This document shows, one piece after another, positions 39,454 through 47,727 of a stretch of DNA of 49,929 nt. Position numbers and translations under genes: made by a program. The notes below the pieces were generated by a model. That model was given only the letters and a program-made list of their open reading frames with translations, was not told where the DNA came from and searched no databases. Source of the DNA: Methylobacterium crusticola (GTDB taxonomy: Bacteria; Pseudomonadota; Alphaproteobacteria; Rhizobiales; Beijerinckiaceae); NCBI RefSeq assembly GCF_003574465.1, contig NZ_QOWC01000030.1, forward strand, positions 1-49,929, written 5' to 3'. Every line of letters begins with the position of its first letter. Position 1 is the first letter of the stretch.

Positions 39454-41330
39454 GCGCCGCCCCCGGAGCCCCCGGGGTGGCGGTCGCGCCCGCCGCCGTC
39501 CCGCTGGCGCACGGGCTCGACCTCGCCGAGCGCTGGCTGCGCCACCTGATCGAGGTGCCGGCGGCGCTCCTCGTCGTCGCCGAGGTGGCGATCCTGTTCG
39601 TGGGCATCGTCGCGCGCACCTTCCACGCCCCGATCATCTGGTCGGACGAGCTCGCCGCGATCCTGTTCCTCTGGCTCGCCATTCTGGGCAGCGTGGTGGC
39701 GGTGCAGCGCGGCGAGCACATGCGGCTGACCTTCGTGGTCGGCACCCTGTCGCCCCGCGCCCAGGCCTTCTTCGAGACGCTGGCGGTGGGGGCGGTGGCG
39801 GTGTTCCTCGCCCTCCTGCTGCACCCGGCCGTCGAGTACCTCGACGACCAGTCCTTCGTGGAGACGCCGGCGCTCGGCTGGTCGGGCATGGTGCGGGCCG
39901 CCGCGATGCCGTTCGGCTGCGCGGTCGCCGTCCTGTCCTGCCTCGTGCGGCTCGCCCGGCACGCCCCCCGCGACGTCGCGAGCGTCGCCGTGCTGCTCGG
40001 CGGCCTCGCGGGCCTCCTCCACCTCGGGGCGCCCTGGCTCGCGGGCATAGGCAACGGGGCGCTGGTGATCTTCTTCGTCGGCCTGCTCGGGGCCGGGGTG
40101 ATCGCCGGGGTGCCGATCGCCTTCTCGTTCGGCCTCGCCACCGCCGCCTACCTCCTCGCCACCACGTCGACGCCGCTCACCATCGTGGTCGGCCGCATGG
40201 ACGAGGGCATGAGCGGGCTGATCCTGCTGGCGGTGCCGCTCTTCGTCCTCCTCGGGCAGCTCGTCGAGGCCACCGGCATGGCCCGCGCCATGGTGGCGTT
40301 CCTCGCCGCGCTCCTCGGCCACGTGAAGGCCGGGATGTCCTACGTGCTCCTCGGCGCCATGCTGCTCGTCTCCGGCATCTCGGGCTCGAAGACCGCCGAC
40401 ATGGCGGCGGTCGCCCCGGTGCTGTTTCCCGAGATGCGCCGGCGCGGCATGCGGGAGGGCGAGTTGCTCTCGCTGCTCGCCGCCTCCGGCGCGATGAGCG
40501 AGACCATCCCGCCCTCCATCGTGCTGATCGCCATCGCGTCGGTGACCGGGGTCTCCATCGCGGCCCTGTTCACCGCCGGCATCCTGCCGGCCCTCGTCCT
40601 CGCCCTGGTGCTCGCGCTGGTGGCCCGCTACCGGGCCGGCACCGAGGAGGACGCCGCCCCGGTGGCCCGCGCGCCGGCCTCCGTGGTCGGCCGGACCCTC
40701 GTCGTGGCGGTCCCGGCCCTGCTCCTGCCCTTCATCATCCGCACCGCGGTGGTCGAGGGCGTCGCGACGGCGACCGAGGTCTCGACCATCGGCATCGTCT
40801 ACGCCCTGGTGCTCGGCCTGCTCGTCTACCGCGGGGGCCTGAGCTGGCGGGCCACGCGCCCGATGCTGGTCAAGACCGCGTCGCTCTCGGGCGCGATCCT
40901 GTTCATCGTCGGGGCGGCGAGCGCGATGGCGTGGGCGCTGACGCAGTCCGGCTTCTCGCACGACCTCGCGGCCCTGATGGCCCGGGTCCCGGGCGGCGCC
41001 ACCGGCTTCCTGCTGGTCTCGGTCGTGGCCTTCATCGTGCTCGGCAGCCTGCTCGAGGGCATCCCGGCCATCGTGCTGTTCGGGCCGCTGCTGTTTCCGA
41101 TCGCCAAGCAGTTCGGCATCCACGAGGTCCACTACAGCATGGTGGTGATCCTCGCGATGGGGCTCGGCCTGTTCGCGCCGCCCTTCGGGCTCTGCTACTA
41201 CGCCGCCTGCATCATCGGCCAGGTGCCGCCCGAGGCCGGGATGCGGCGGATCTGGATCTACCTCGGCTGGCTGCTCGTCGGCCTCCTGGCGATCACCTTC
41301 ATCCCGTGGATCTCCCTCGGCTTCCTCTGA
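39450..41330 (+). CDS. TRAP transporter fused small and large permease (DctQM)
   Basis: A 626-residue protein joining the small DctQ-type subunit (about residues 1-185, four TM, including IIWSDELAAILFLWLAILGS) to the DctM subunit (about 200-626), the ion-coupled transport unit, with DMAAVAPVLFPEMRRRGM, SGAMSETIPPSIVLIAIA and APPFGLCYYAACIIG. Import is sodium- or proton-driven, using the binding protein encoded just upstream. GTG at 39450 overlaps the stop of that gene. Fused QM forms are a normal variant. Its 3' neighbour is on the other strand. Confidence 0.95.
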   Translation: MSAAPGAPGVAVAPAAVPLAHGLDLAERWLRHLIEVPAALLVVAEVAILFVGIVARTFHAPIIWSDELAAILFLWLAILGSVVAVQRGEHMRLTFVVGTLSPRAQAFFETLAVGAVAVFLALLLHPAVEYLDDQSFVETPALGWSGMVRAAAMPFGCAVAVLSCLVRLARHAPRDVASVAVLLGGLAGLLHLGAPWLAGIGNGALVIFFVGLLGAGVIAGVPIAFSFGLATAAYLLATTSTPLTIVVGRMDEGMSGLILLAVPLFVLLGQLVEATGMARAMVAFLAALLGHVKAGMSYVLLGAMLLVSGISGSKTADMAAVAPVLFPEMRRRGMREGELLSLLAASGAMSETIPPSIVLIAIASVTGVSIAALFTAGILPALVLALVLALVARYRAGTEEDAAPVARAPASVVGRTLVVAVPALLLPFIIRTAVVEGVATATEVSTIGIVYALVLGLLVYRGGLSWRATRPMLVKTASLSGAILFIVGAASAMAWALTQSGFSHDLAALMARVPGGATGFLLVSVVAFIVLGSLLEGIPAIVLFGPLLFPIAKQFGIHEVHYSMVVILAMGLGLFAPPFGLCYYAACIIGQVPPEAGMRRIWIYLGWLLVGLLAITFIPWISLGFL

Positions 41331-41355
41331 CGGTGCCGGCCCCGCGCCCCGCGCC

Positions 41356-42396
41356 TCAGCGGGCCGCGCCGGCGTGCCGGTCGATCCAGTCGAGGAGGAG
41401 GTCGGCGATCTCGAGGCTGTTGTCGTCCTGCATCAGCATGTGGGAGTTCCCCTTGATGCCGATGTCGGGCAGGAGCAGGAGCTCGGCCCTGCCGCCGGCG
41501 GCGTTCGCCGCCGCCACGAAGGCGCGGCAGGTCCTGAGCCGCGGCGCCCAGCGCGGGAACGCGTCGACGTAGTCGCCGAACACCACCAGGATCGGCAGGT
41601 CCCGGTAGGGCGCCATGTCGTCGGTCGGCTCCGGGCACGCGCCCGGCTCGATCGACACGATGCCGGCGATGCCGCGTCGGCTCAAGGTCGCGGCCTGGAA
41701 CGGGTAGATGCCGGATTGCGAGTGGCTCATGAGCACCGTCCCGCCGATCCGTCCGGCGAGGTCCGAGAGGGCGGGCACGGTCGGGTTCGGCGTCGGCAGG
41801 CTCGCCAGGCTGTCGGGGACCATCTGCTTCCAGAACTCGGCCTGCGCGGCGAGGGGGAAGCGCAGGCCCGGCATCACCTCCGGGTAGGTCTTGCCGAAGC
41901 GGAAGATCGCCCAGGCGCCCTCGTGCCCGGCGGAGAACACCGTCGGCAACTGCTCCACGGGCGCCTTGCCGGCGCGCACGGCGTTGATGGACGAGGGGTT
42001 CGCGGCCGAGCGCCCGCGCCAGACCTGGTCGATGACGTAGGTCGGGTGGCCGCGCCGCACGAAGTACTCGTCCCAGCCCATGCGGCCGTCCGGCGTGGTC
42101 TCCCAGGTCTTGCCGGTGAGGCAGCAGCCGTGGACGAGGGTGACGGGGATTCCGAGCGGCCCGGCCGGGACCTGGTAGCGCACGTACATCTGGTCGACCG
42201 TGATGGTGCCCGACGGCGCGTAGTTCGGCAGCGTCGACAGCGTGTCCGAGGTCACGTCGCGCCCGCCGACGAAGAAGCTGCCCTGCTTCGCGATCGTGAG
42301 CGGGCCGGGCTCCGGCCGGGCCGTCTGGCCGACGGCGGGCGGCGTGACGGCGAGCGCGGCGGCGATACAGGCAATGGTGATGAGCGGGCGGCGCAT
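41356..42396 (-). CDS. Exported alpha/beta-hydrolase esterase (esterase 713 type)
   Basis: A 346-residue protein with a signal peptide (ITIACIAAALAVTPPAVG). VTLVHGCCLTGKTWETTPDGRMGWDEYFVRRGHPTYVIDQVWRG matches the Alcaligenes esterase 713 family, and the nucleophile elbow is the unusual SHSQSG, giving Ser226, with Glu250 (VSIEPG) and His319 (NSHM) as likely triad partners. The paired Cys in GCCLTGK is a hallmark of the family (vicinal disulfide). The natural ester is unknown. ATG 42396 has GGGAGGG upstream. It is convergent with the TRAP operon. Confidence 0.88.
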   Translation of the reverse strand: MRRPLITIACIAAALAVTPPAVGQTARPEPGPLTIAKQGSFFVGGRDVTSDTLSTLPNYAPSGTITVDQMYVRYQVPAGPLGIPVTLVHGCCLTGKTWETTPDGRMGWDEYFVRRGHPTYVIDQVWRGRSAANPSSINAVRAGKAPVEQLPTVFSAGHEGAWAIFRFGKTYPEVMPGLRFPLAAQAEFWKQMVPDSLASLPTPNPTVPALSDLAGRIGGTVLMSHSQSGIYPFQAATLSRRGIAGIVSIEPGACPEPTDDMAPYRDLPILVVFGDYVDAFPRWAPRLRTCRAFVAAANAAGGRAELLLLPDIGIKGNSHMLMQDDNSLEIADLLLDWIDRHAGAAR

Positions 42397-42857
42397 GATG
42401 GTTGTCCCTCCCCGGGGCTGTCGTTCGCGTCCTCGAGCCCCGGCCCCGCGGCGGCCCGCCGAGCCGGTCCGATCGTGCCGCGGCGCAGGCCCCCGGGTTG
42501 CGTGCCGGGGTCCCCGCGCCGGAGGGCTCTCGTCGTGCCCGCTCCATAGGTAGCGGATGAGGGCCGCGCGCCCAGGCCGGGCTCCGGACCCGCCGGCCGG
42601 CCCGGTTCCGCAACGGCTCACGTCGCGCCGCCCGACGCCGGGCTCGGCGCCCGCCCGAGGGCCCGACCCCCGCGCCGGTCCCCGCCCGGGACTGGGGCCG
42701 ACAGGAGCGAAGTGTTGACGGCCCGGCCCGGGCGCCGTAGGCGCGCGGTTGTCCGACCGCTCGCCCCTCACCGGCGGCAGCGGGCGTCCGCGCGCTCCCG
42801 CCGCGACCCGTCCGCGAGGCTGCCGCTCCCGTGACCGACCACCGGAAGGATTTCCCG
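42397..42857. other. Intergenic region without a supported gene
   Basis: About 460 very GC-rich bases between the esterase and a small gene. Frames are open on both strands but contain only Arg/Pro/Gly-rich shadow. It must hold the promoters of two divergent genes; I see no hairpin with a T-run and no clear -35/-10 pair. Confidence 0.5.
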
Positions 42858-43064
42858 ATGACCGAGCAGGATGTCGGCGTGGCGTTCGCCACCCTGGCCA
42901 CCGCCCTCGCGGCGGCCCTGCACCGGCAGGGCGTCGCGGACGGGCAGGCCCTGCTCGCGGAGGCCGCCCGGGACGTCGAGGCCGTGGTCGAGGCGGGCTA
43001 CCCGGCCGCGGCCGCCGCGATCCTGTCCGCCTGCGCACGGTCGCTCCGCGCCGCGGAGGCCTGA
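42858..43064 (+). CDS. Small hypothetical protein (68 aa)
   Basis: A 68-residue, Ala-rich helical protein: MTEQDVGVAFATLATALAAALHRQGV..., ending in ILSACARSLRAAEA. ATG 42858 has AAGGA eight bases upstream. An in-frame GTG at 42831 would add nine residues. No domain is recognised, and it is not obviously exported. It lies 150 bp before tRNA-Thr. Function unknown. Confidence 0.6.
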   Translation: MTEQDVGVAFATLATALAAALHRQGVADGQALLAEAARDVEAVVEAGYPAAAAAILSACARSLRAAEA

Positions 43065-43213
43065 GCGCGACACCCCGGACCGCGCCTCGTCCCTCGTCCC
43101 TCGCCCCGCGGGCTTAAGCGCACGGCCCTTGCCCGCGCACGAGCCTTGCCAAGGCGCGAGCCTGCGGGTAAGACGGCGCCGGACTGCCGAGCCCCACTCG
43201 CGCGGCGGTCGCC

Positions 43214-43289
43214 GCCGCAATAGCTCAGCTGGTAGAGCATCTCATTCGTAATGAGAGGGTCGGGGGTTCGAATCCCTCTTGCGGCACCA
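43214..43289 (+). tRNA. tRNA-Thr (anticodon CGT)
   Basis: Folds as a full cloverleaf: acceptor GCCGCAA pairs with TTGCGGC, D arm GCTC/GAGC, anticodon stem TCTCA/TGAGA with loop TTCGTAA, T arm GGGGG/CCCTC (one G-T pair) with TTCGAAT. CCA is encoded at 43287-43289. It reads ACG codons. Confidence 0.97.
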
Positions 43290-43524
43290 GCACTCCTGCT
43301 CAGAAATTTAATCGCGGCGCCGGGGCGGGTCCTCGAGAATGCTGGTGCGTGGGAGCGAGCGCGGCGCACGAGCCCGTGACGAGCGAACTGCCGCTTGGCA
43401 AATGGGGCCGGAGGGTGGATCGAGAGCAGCGGACCGGGCTGCGCGGACGGGCTCGCGCACGAGCGCGGTGATCCGCAGCGCCCGCCCGTTGCCAGGCACG
43501 CGCGATCGCACCCGACGACATTTC
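43290..43524. other. Region downstream of the tRNA
   Basis: No gene with a start and ribosome binding site is found here. There is no integrase, direct copy of the tRNA 3' end, or other sign of an integrated element. The first 30 bases are AT-richer (AGAAATTTAATCG). Confidence 0.5.
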
Positions 43525-43735
43525 TCAGACGACCCGGCGCTGCATCCAGAAGGAATGCCCCAGCATCACGTCGGTGAGGCTCGTGAGGGTCGTGGTCCTG
43601 AGGAGAGGATCGAGCGCGCCGTAGAGATGAGGCCGCTGCGAGATGTAGGAGCCCGCAAGGGCCCGGCGCCACGGCGTTTCGGCGAGGGGGGTGGGAGCCG
43701 GCCGGGCGAAGCCGCCGGCCGGCTCTCCGGGCCGC
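43525..43735 (-). pseudogene. Coding-like C-terminal fragment without a start codon
   Basis: On the minus strand a frame ending in TGA at 43525-43527 reads, before the stop, ALAGSYISQRPHLYGALD and later TLTSLTDVMLGHSFWMQRRVV. Its composition (aromatic, Ser/Thr/Leu-rich) and strong G/C at third positions look coding, unlike the Arg/Pro-rich shadows nearby. No usable ATG, GTG or TTG with a ribosome binding site precedes it before the ahcY stop. It may be the remnant of a decayed gene. No family is recognised; chance cannot be excluded. Confidence 0.3.
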
Positions 43736-45142
43736 TCAGTAGCGGTAGTGGTCGGGCTTGAACGGCCCCGTCTGGCTCACGCCGATATAGGCGGCCTGGT
43801 CGTCGCGCAGCTTCGTCAGCTTGACCCCGATCTTCTCGAGGTGCAGCGCCGCGACCTTCTCGTCGAGGGCCTTGGGCAGGGTGTAGACCTTGTGCTCGTA
43901 CTTGCCGGGGTTGGTCCAGAGCTCGATCTGGGCCAGCGTCTGGTTGGTGAACGAGGCCGACATGACGAAGGAGGGATGCCCCATCGCGTTGCCGAGGTTC
44001 ACCAGGCGCCCTTCCGACAGCAGGATGATGCGGTGGCCGTCGGCGAACTCGATCTCGTCGACCTGCGGCTTGATGTTCTGCCACTTCAGGTTCTTGAGGC
44101 CGGCGACCTGGATCTCGTTGTCGAAGTGGCCGATGTTGCAGACGATGGCCCGGTCCTTCATCGACCGCATGTGGTCGAGGGTGATGACGTCCTTGTTGCC
44201 GGTCGCCGTCACGAAGATGTCGGCGCGGGGCGCGGCATCCTCCATGGTGGTGACCTCGTAGCCCTCCATGGCGGCCTGGAGCGCGCAGATCGGGTCGACC
44301 TCCGAGACCAGCACGCGGCAGCCGGCGTTGCGCAGGGACGCGGCCGAGCCCTTGCCGACGTCGCCGAAGCCCGCCACCATCGCGACCTTGCCGGCCATCA
44401 TGACGTCGGTGCCGCGGCGGATGCCGTCGACCAGGGACTCGCGGCAGCCGTAGAGGTTGTCGAACTTCGACTTCGTCACCGAGTCGTTGACGTTGATCGC
44501 CGGGAAGAGGAGCTTGCCCTCCTTGGCGAGCAGGTAGAGGCGGTGGACGCCGGTGGTGGTCTCCTCCGACACGCCCTTGATCGACTCGGCGAGGCCCGCG
44601 AACCAGCCCTTCGGCGTGCCGGCCAGCGTGCGCTTGAGCAGCGCGAAGAAGATCTCCTCCTCCTCCGAGCCCGGCTTGTCGAGGAAGGCGGTGTCGCCGC
44701 GCTCGGCGCGCAGGCCGAGATGCACGAACATGGTGGCGTCGCCGCCGTCGTCGAGGATCATGTTCGGCATGCCGCCGTCGTGCCACTCGAACAGCTTGGC
44801 GGTGTAGTCCCAGTACTCCTCGAGGGTCTCGCCCTTGACGGCGAAGACCGGGATCCCGGCGGCCGCGACCGCGGCGGCGGCGTGGTCCTGGGTCGAGTAG
44901 ATGTTGCACGAGACCCAGCGGATGTCGGCGCCGAGGCTCTTCAGCGTCTCGATCAGCACCGCGGTCTGGATCGTCATGTGCAGCGAGCCGGCGATCTTCG
45001 CGCCCTTGAGGGGCTGGCGCGCGGCGTACTCCTCGCGCACGGCCATCAGGCCGGGCATCTCGGTCTCGGCGATGGCGATTTCCTTGCGCCCGAAATCGGC
45101 GAGGCCGATGTCCTTGACGATGTAGTCCTGCGTGCTCGGCAT
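43736..45142 (-). CDS. ahcY: Adenosylhomocysteinase
   Basis: A 468-residue cytoplasmic enzyme that reversibly hydrolyses S-adenosylhomocysteine to adenosine and homocysteine with tightly bound NAD, removing a strong inhibitor of methyltransferases. It runs from [17 protein letters not shown] and AAVLIETL-type N-terminal blocks, via [16 protein letters not shown] and the NAD-binding [10 protein letters not shown], to the canonical end [10 protein letters not shown]. The extra segment around residues 150-180 is the usual alphaproteobacterial insertion. ATG 45142 has GGGAG upstream. A perfect palindrome lies 69 bp upstream of the start. Confidence 0.98.
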   Translation of the reverse strand: MPSTQDYIVKDIGLADFGRKEIAIAETEMPGLMAVREEYAARQPLKGAKIAGSLHMTIQTAVLIETLKSLGADIRWVSCNIYSTQDHAAAAVAAAGIPVFAVKGETLEEYWDYTAKLFEWHDGGMPNMILDDGGDATMFVHLGLRAERGDTAFLDKPGSEEEEIFFALLKRTLAGTPKGWFAGLAESIKGVSEETTTGVHRLYLLAKEGKLLFPAINVNDSVTKSKFDNLYGCRESLVDGIRRGTDVMMAGKVAMVAGFGDVGKGSAASLRNAGCRVLVSEVDPICALQAAMEGYEVTTMEDAAPRADIFVTATGNKDVITLDHMRSMKDRAIVCNIGHFDNEIQVAGLKNLKWQNIKPQVDEIEFADGHRIILLSEGRLVNLGNAMGHPSFVMSASFTNQTLAQIELWTNPGKYEHKVYTLPKALDEKVAALHLEKIGVKLTKLRDDQAAYIGVSQTGPFKPDHYRY

Positions 45143-45210
45143 GCGGTGGCTCCCGTGTCGCCCGTGCGTGCCGGGCGTATAGCAGCGCCCCGGCTAGGAG
45201 GCAATCAAGA

Positions 45211-45228
45211 CATAAAGATGTCTTTATG
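45211..45228. promoter_or_regulatory. Palindromic operator candidate upstream of ahcY
   Basis: CATAAAGA-TG-TCTTTATG, arms of eight bases with a 2-bp spacer, in an AT-rich island about 69-86 bp before the ahcY start and 130 bp before the divergent binding-protein gene. I recall ArsR-type SahR regulators, which respond to S-adenosylhomocysteine, as using an ATAAAGATATCTTTAT-like motif before methionine-cycle genes. No regulator gene lies in the window. Confidence 0.55.
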
Positions 45229-45357
45229 CGTTTGCCGGCGCGGTCCGGCGGTGGCCCTTGCACGCATCTTGCAGACGTCGGGGCGGCGACGCCGCTCCGG
45301 CGGCGTCACGCGTCAGCGAGGCGGCCGGTCGAGGCCGCCTCCAGCCGGGGTCCATCC

Positions 45358-46977
45358 ATGAGTCACGCCTCCCTCTCGCGCCGGCACTTCCTCGCCGGCG
45401 CCTCCGCCCTGGCCGCGCTCGGGCCGACCGGGACGGTCCTGGCGGAGGGGACGCCCTCCGGCAGCCTGACCTACGGCATCTCGATGTTCGACCTGCCGCT
45501 GACCACGGGCCAGCCCGACCGGGGCGCGGGCGGCTACCAGTTCACCGGCCTGACCCTGTACGATCCGCTCGTCGCCTGGGAGCTCGACGTCGCCGACCGG
45601 CCCGGCAAGCTGGTGCCGGGGCTCGCCACCTCCTGGGAGAGCGACCCGGCCGATCGCAGGAACTGGGTGTTCCGCCTGCGCGAGGGGGTCAGGTTCCACG
45701 ACGGCTCGGCCTTCGACGCCGACGCGGTGATCTGGAACCTCGACAAGGTGCTCAACCCGCAGGCCGCGCAGTTCGACCAGCGCCAGGCCTCGCAGGTGCG
45801 CCCGCGCCTGCCCTCGGTCGCCGCCTACCGCCGGCTCGACGCGATGACCGTGCAGGTCACCACCAAGGCGGTCGACGCGCTGTTTCCCTACCAGATGCTG
45901 TGGTTCCTGGTCTCCTCCCCGGCCCAGTTCGAGGCGGTCGGGCGCGACTGGACCAAGTTCGCGTTCCAGCCCTCCGGCACCGGTCCCTACCGGCTGAGCA
46001 GCCTAGTGCCGCGGGTGCGCCTCGAGCTCGCGCCGAACGAGGCCTACTGGAATCCCAGGCGCATGCCGCGCCTCGCCAAGCTCACCCTGGCGTGCATCCC
46101 GGAGGACCTCGCCCGGGCGAACGCCCTGCTGTCGGGCACCGTCGACCTGATCGAGCTGCCGGCGCCCGACGCCGTGCCGCGCCTCAAGGGGGCGGGGATG
46201 CGGGTCACCGGCAACGACACGCCCCACGTCTGGAACTACCACCTGTCCCTGCTGGAGGGCAGCCCCTGGCGCGACCTGCGCCTGCGCAAGGCCGCGAACC
46301 TCGCCATCGACCGGGAGAGCGTCGTCGCCCTCATGGGCGGGCTCGCCACCCCGGCGGCGGGCCAGGTGCAGCCGTCGAGCCCGTGGTTCGGCAAGCCGAG
46401 CTTCCAGGTCGGCACCGACGTCGACGCGGCCCGCAAGCTCGTGCGCGAGGCCGGGTACTCGCCCCAGAACCCGCTGCGCACGAAGTTCATCATCCCGACG
46501 GGCGGCTCCGGCCAGATGCTGTCGCTGCCCATCAACGAGTTCGTGCAGCAGAGCTGGGCCGAGATCGGCATCGCGCTGGAGTTCCAGGCGGTCGAGCTCG
46601 AAGTGGCCTACACCGCCTGGCGTCAGGGCGCCGCCGACCCCTCGCTCAAGGGCGTGAGCGGCAGCAACATCGCGTACGTCACCTCCGACCCGCTCTACGC
46701 CATCCTGCGCTTCTACGATTCGAAGCAGGTGGCGCCGACCGGCGTGAACTGGAGCCACTACCGCAACCCGGAGGTCGACCGGCTCTGCGACGCGATCCGG
46801 GCGAGCTTCGATCCCGCCGAGCAGGACCGCATGCTGGCGCGCGTCCACGAGATCGTGGTGGACGACGCCGTGCAGGTCTGGGTCGTGCACGACACCAACC
46901 CGCACGCGCTGTCGGCGCGGGTGAAGGGCTACACCCAGGCCCAGCACTGGTTCCAGGACCTGACGACCCTCGGCTGA
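45358..46977 (+). CDS. Peptide/nickel-type ABC transporter substrate-binding protein (SBP_bac_5), orphan
   Basis: A 539-residue periplasmic binding protein of family 5 with a Tat-like signal (SRRHFLAGASALAALGP). FRLREGVRFHDGSAFDADAVIWNLDKVLNP and GTGPYRLSSLVP are its signature blocks. No permease or ATPase is adjacent, so it must use a system encoded elsewhere, or the DppBCDF-type set at 20785. ATG 45358 begins exactly at the Tat motif; the longer frame upstream is shadow. The ribosome binding site (GGGG) is modest. It diverges from ahcY. The ligand is unknown. Confidence 0.92.
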   Translation: MSHASLSRRHFLAGASALAALGPTGTVLAEGTPSGSLTYGISMFDLPLTTGQPDRGAGGYQFTGLTLYDPLVAWELDVADRPGKLVPGLATSWESDPADRRNWVFRLREGVRFHDGSAFDADAVIWNLDKVLNPQAAQFDQRQASQVRPRLPSVAAYRRLDAMTVQVTTKAVDALFPYQMLWFLVSSPAQFEAVGRDWTKFAFQPSGTGPYRLSSLVPRVRLELAPNEAYWNPRRMPRLAKLTLACIPEDLARANALLSGTVDLIELPAPDAVPRLKGAGMRVTGNDTPHVWNYHLSLLEGSPWRDLRLRKAANLAIDRESVVALMGGLATPAAGQVQPSSPWFGKPSFQVGTDVDAARKLVREAGYSPQNPLRTKFIIPTGGSGQMLSLPINEFVQQSWAEIGIALEFQAVELEVAYTAWRQGAADPSLKGVSGSNIAYVTSDPLYAILRFYDSKQVAPTGVNWSHYRNPEVDRLCDAIRASFDPAEQDRMLARVHEIVVDDAVQVWVVHDTNPHALSARVKGYTQAQHWFQDLTTLG

Positions 46978-46989
46978 CCCGGCGCGCCC

Positions 46990-47727
46990 TCAGCCCCCGG
47001 CGAATACCCGCGCCACCTCGGCCTCGCCCAGCACCCGGTAGGCGCCGGGTGCGAGGTCCTCCGGCAGGTCGAGGCCGCCGACCCGGTCGCGGTGGAGCGC
47101 CACCACGTGGTTGCCGAGGGCCGCGAACATTCGGCGGACTTGGTGGTAGCGGCCCTCGGTCAGCGTCACGGCGGCGCGGTCGGGCCCGTGGGCCTCGAGG
47201 GCGACCGGGAGCAGGGGCGCGTCCTCGCCCTCGAGCATCAGGGTGCCGGAGGCGAGCGCCGCGCCCTCGTCGCCCCGGAGCGGCCGGTCGAGGGTGACCC
47301 GGTAACGCTTCGCCACCCTGGCCTTCGGCGAGATGATCCGGTGCAGCAGGGCCCCGTCGTCGGTGAGGAGCAGGAGGCCGGAGGTGTCCTTGTCGAGGCG
47401 GCCGACGGTCGAGAGCGCCGGGTCGCGCCGGCGCCAGCGCGGCGGCAGCAGGCCGTAGACCAGGGGCCCCGCCTCCTTGTGCGAGCACGTGACCCCGAGG
47501 GGCTTGTGCAGCATCACGACGAGGCCGGGGGGCGGGTCGAGGGCCTCGCCGTCGACCCGCAGGCGCGCGGCGAGGTCGGGGGTGACCGCGATGCGCTGGT
47601 CGGCGGCCCGCAGCGGGGCCCCGTCGAGCACGATGGCGCCGGCCCGGGCGAGCGCCTGGATCTCCCGGCGCGAGCCGTAGCCGAGGTTGGCGAGCAGGCG
47701 GTCGAGGCGCACGGACCCGCCGCTCAT
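46990..47727 (-). CDS. rsuA: 16S rRNA pseudouridine synthase RsuA-like
   Basis: A 245-residue pseudouridine synthase. An N-terminal S4 RNA-binding domain (VRLDRLLANLGYGSRREIQALARAGAIVLDG) is followed by the RsuA/RluB/E/F catalytic core with the nucleophilic Asp112 in GRLDKDTSGLLLL and the closing block EGRYHQVRRMFAALGN. RsuA forms pseudouridine at 16S position 516. The order rsmC-rsuA with a four-base overlap (ATGA at 47724-47727) points to a coupled 16S modification pair. RluE, a 23S enzyme, is the less likely alternative. Confidence 0.9.
   Translation of the reverse strand: MSGGSVRLDRLLANLGYGSRREIQALARAGAIVLDGAPLRAADQRIAVTPDLAARLRVDGEALDPPPGLVVMLHKPLGVTCSHKEAGPLVYGLLPPRWRRRDPALSTVGRLDKDTSGLLLLTDDGALLHRIISPKARVAKRYRVTLDRPLRGDEGAALASGTLMLEGEDAPLLPVALEAHGPDRAAVTLTEGRYHQVRRMFAALGNHVVALHRDRVGGLDLPEDLAPGAYRVLGEAEVARVFAGG

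Noticed and set aside
42998..43672. Minus-strand ORF of 224 codons with GIRTPDPLITNEMLYQLSY
   Set aside because: This string is the antisense translation of tRNA-Thr, a well-known annotation artefact; the ORF has no ribosome binding site and is Arg-rich elsewhere.
43214..43735. Possible integrated element downstream of tRNA-Thr
   Set aside because: No integrase, no direct repeat of the tRNA 3' end and no change in composition beyond it.
43566..45263. 565-codon minus-strand ORF over ahcY in another frame
   Set aside because: Arg/His/Gly-rich shadow of ahcY with no domain.
45143..45357. SAH riboswitch in the ahcY leader
   Set aside because: SAH riboswitches are mainly in beta- and gammaproteobacteria, and the 68 bases between the palindrome and ATG show no matching pseudoknot; the DNA palindrome is the better explanation.
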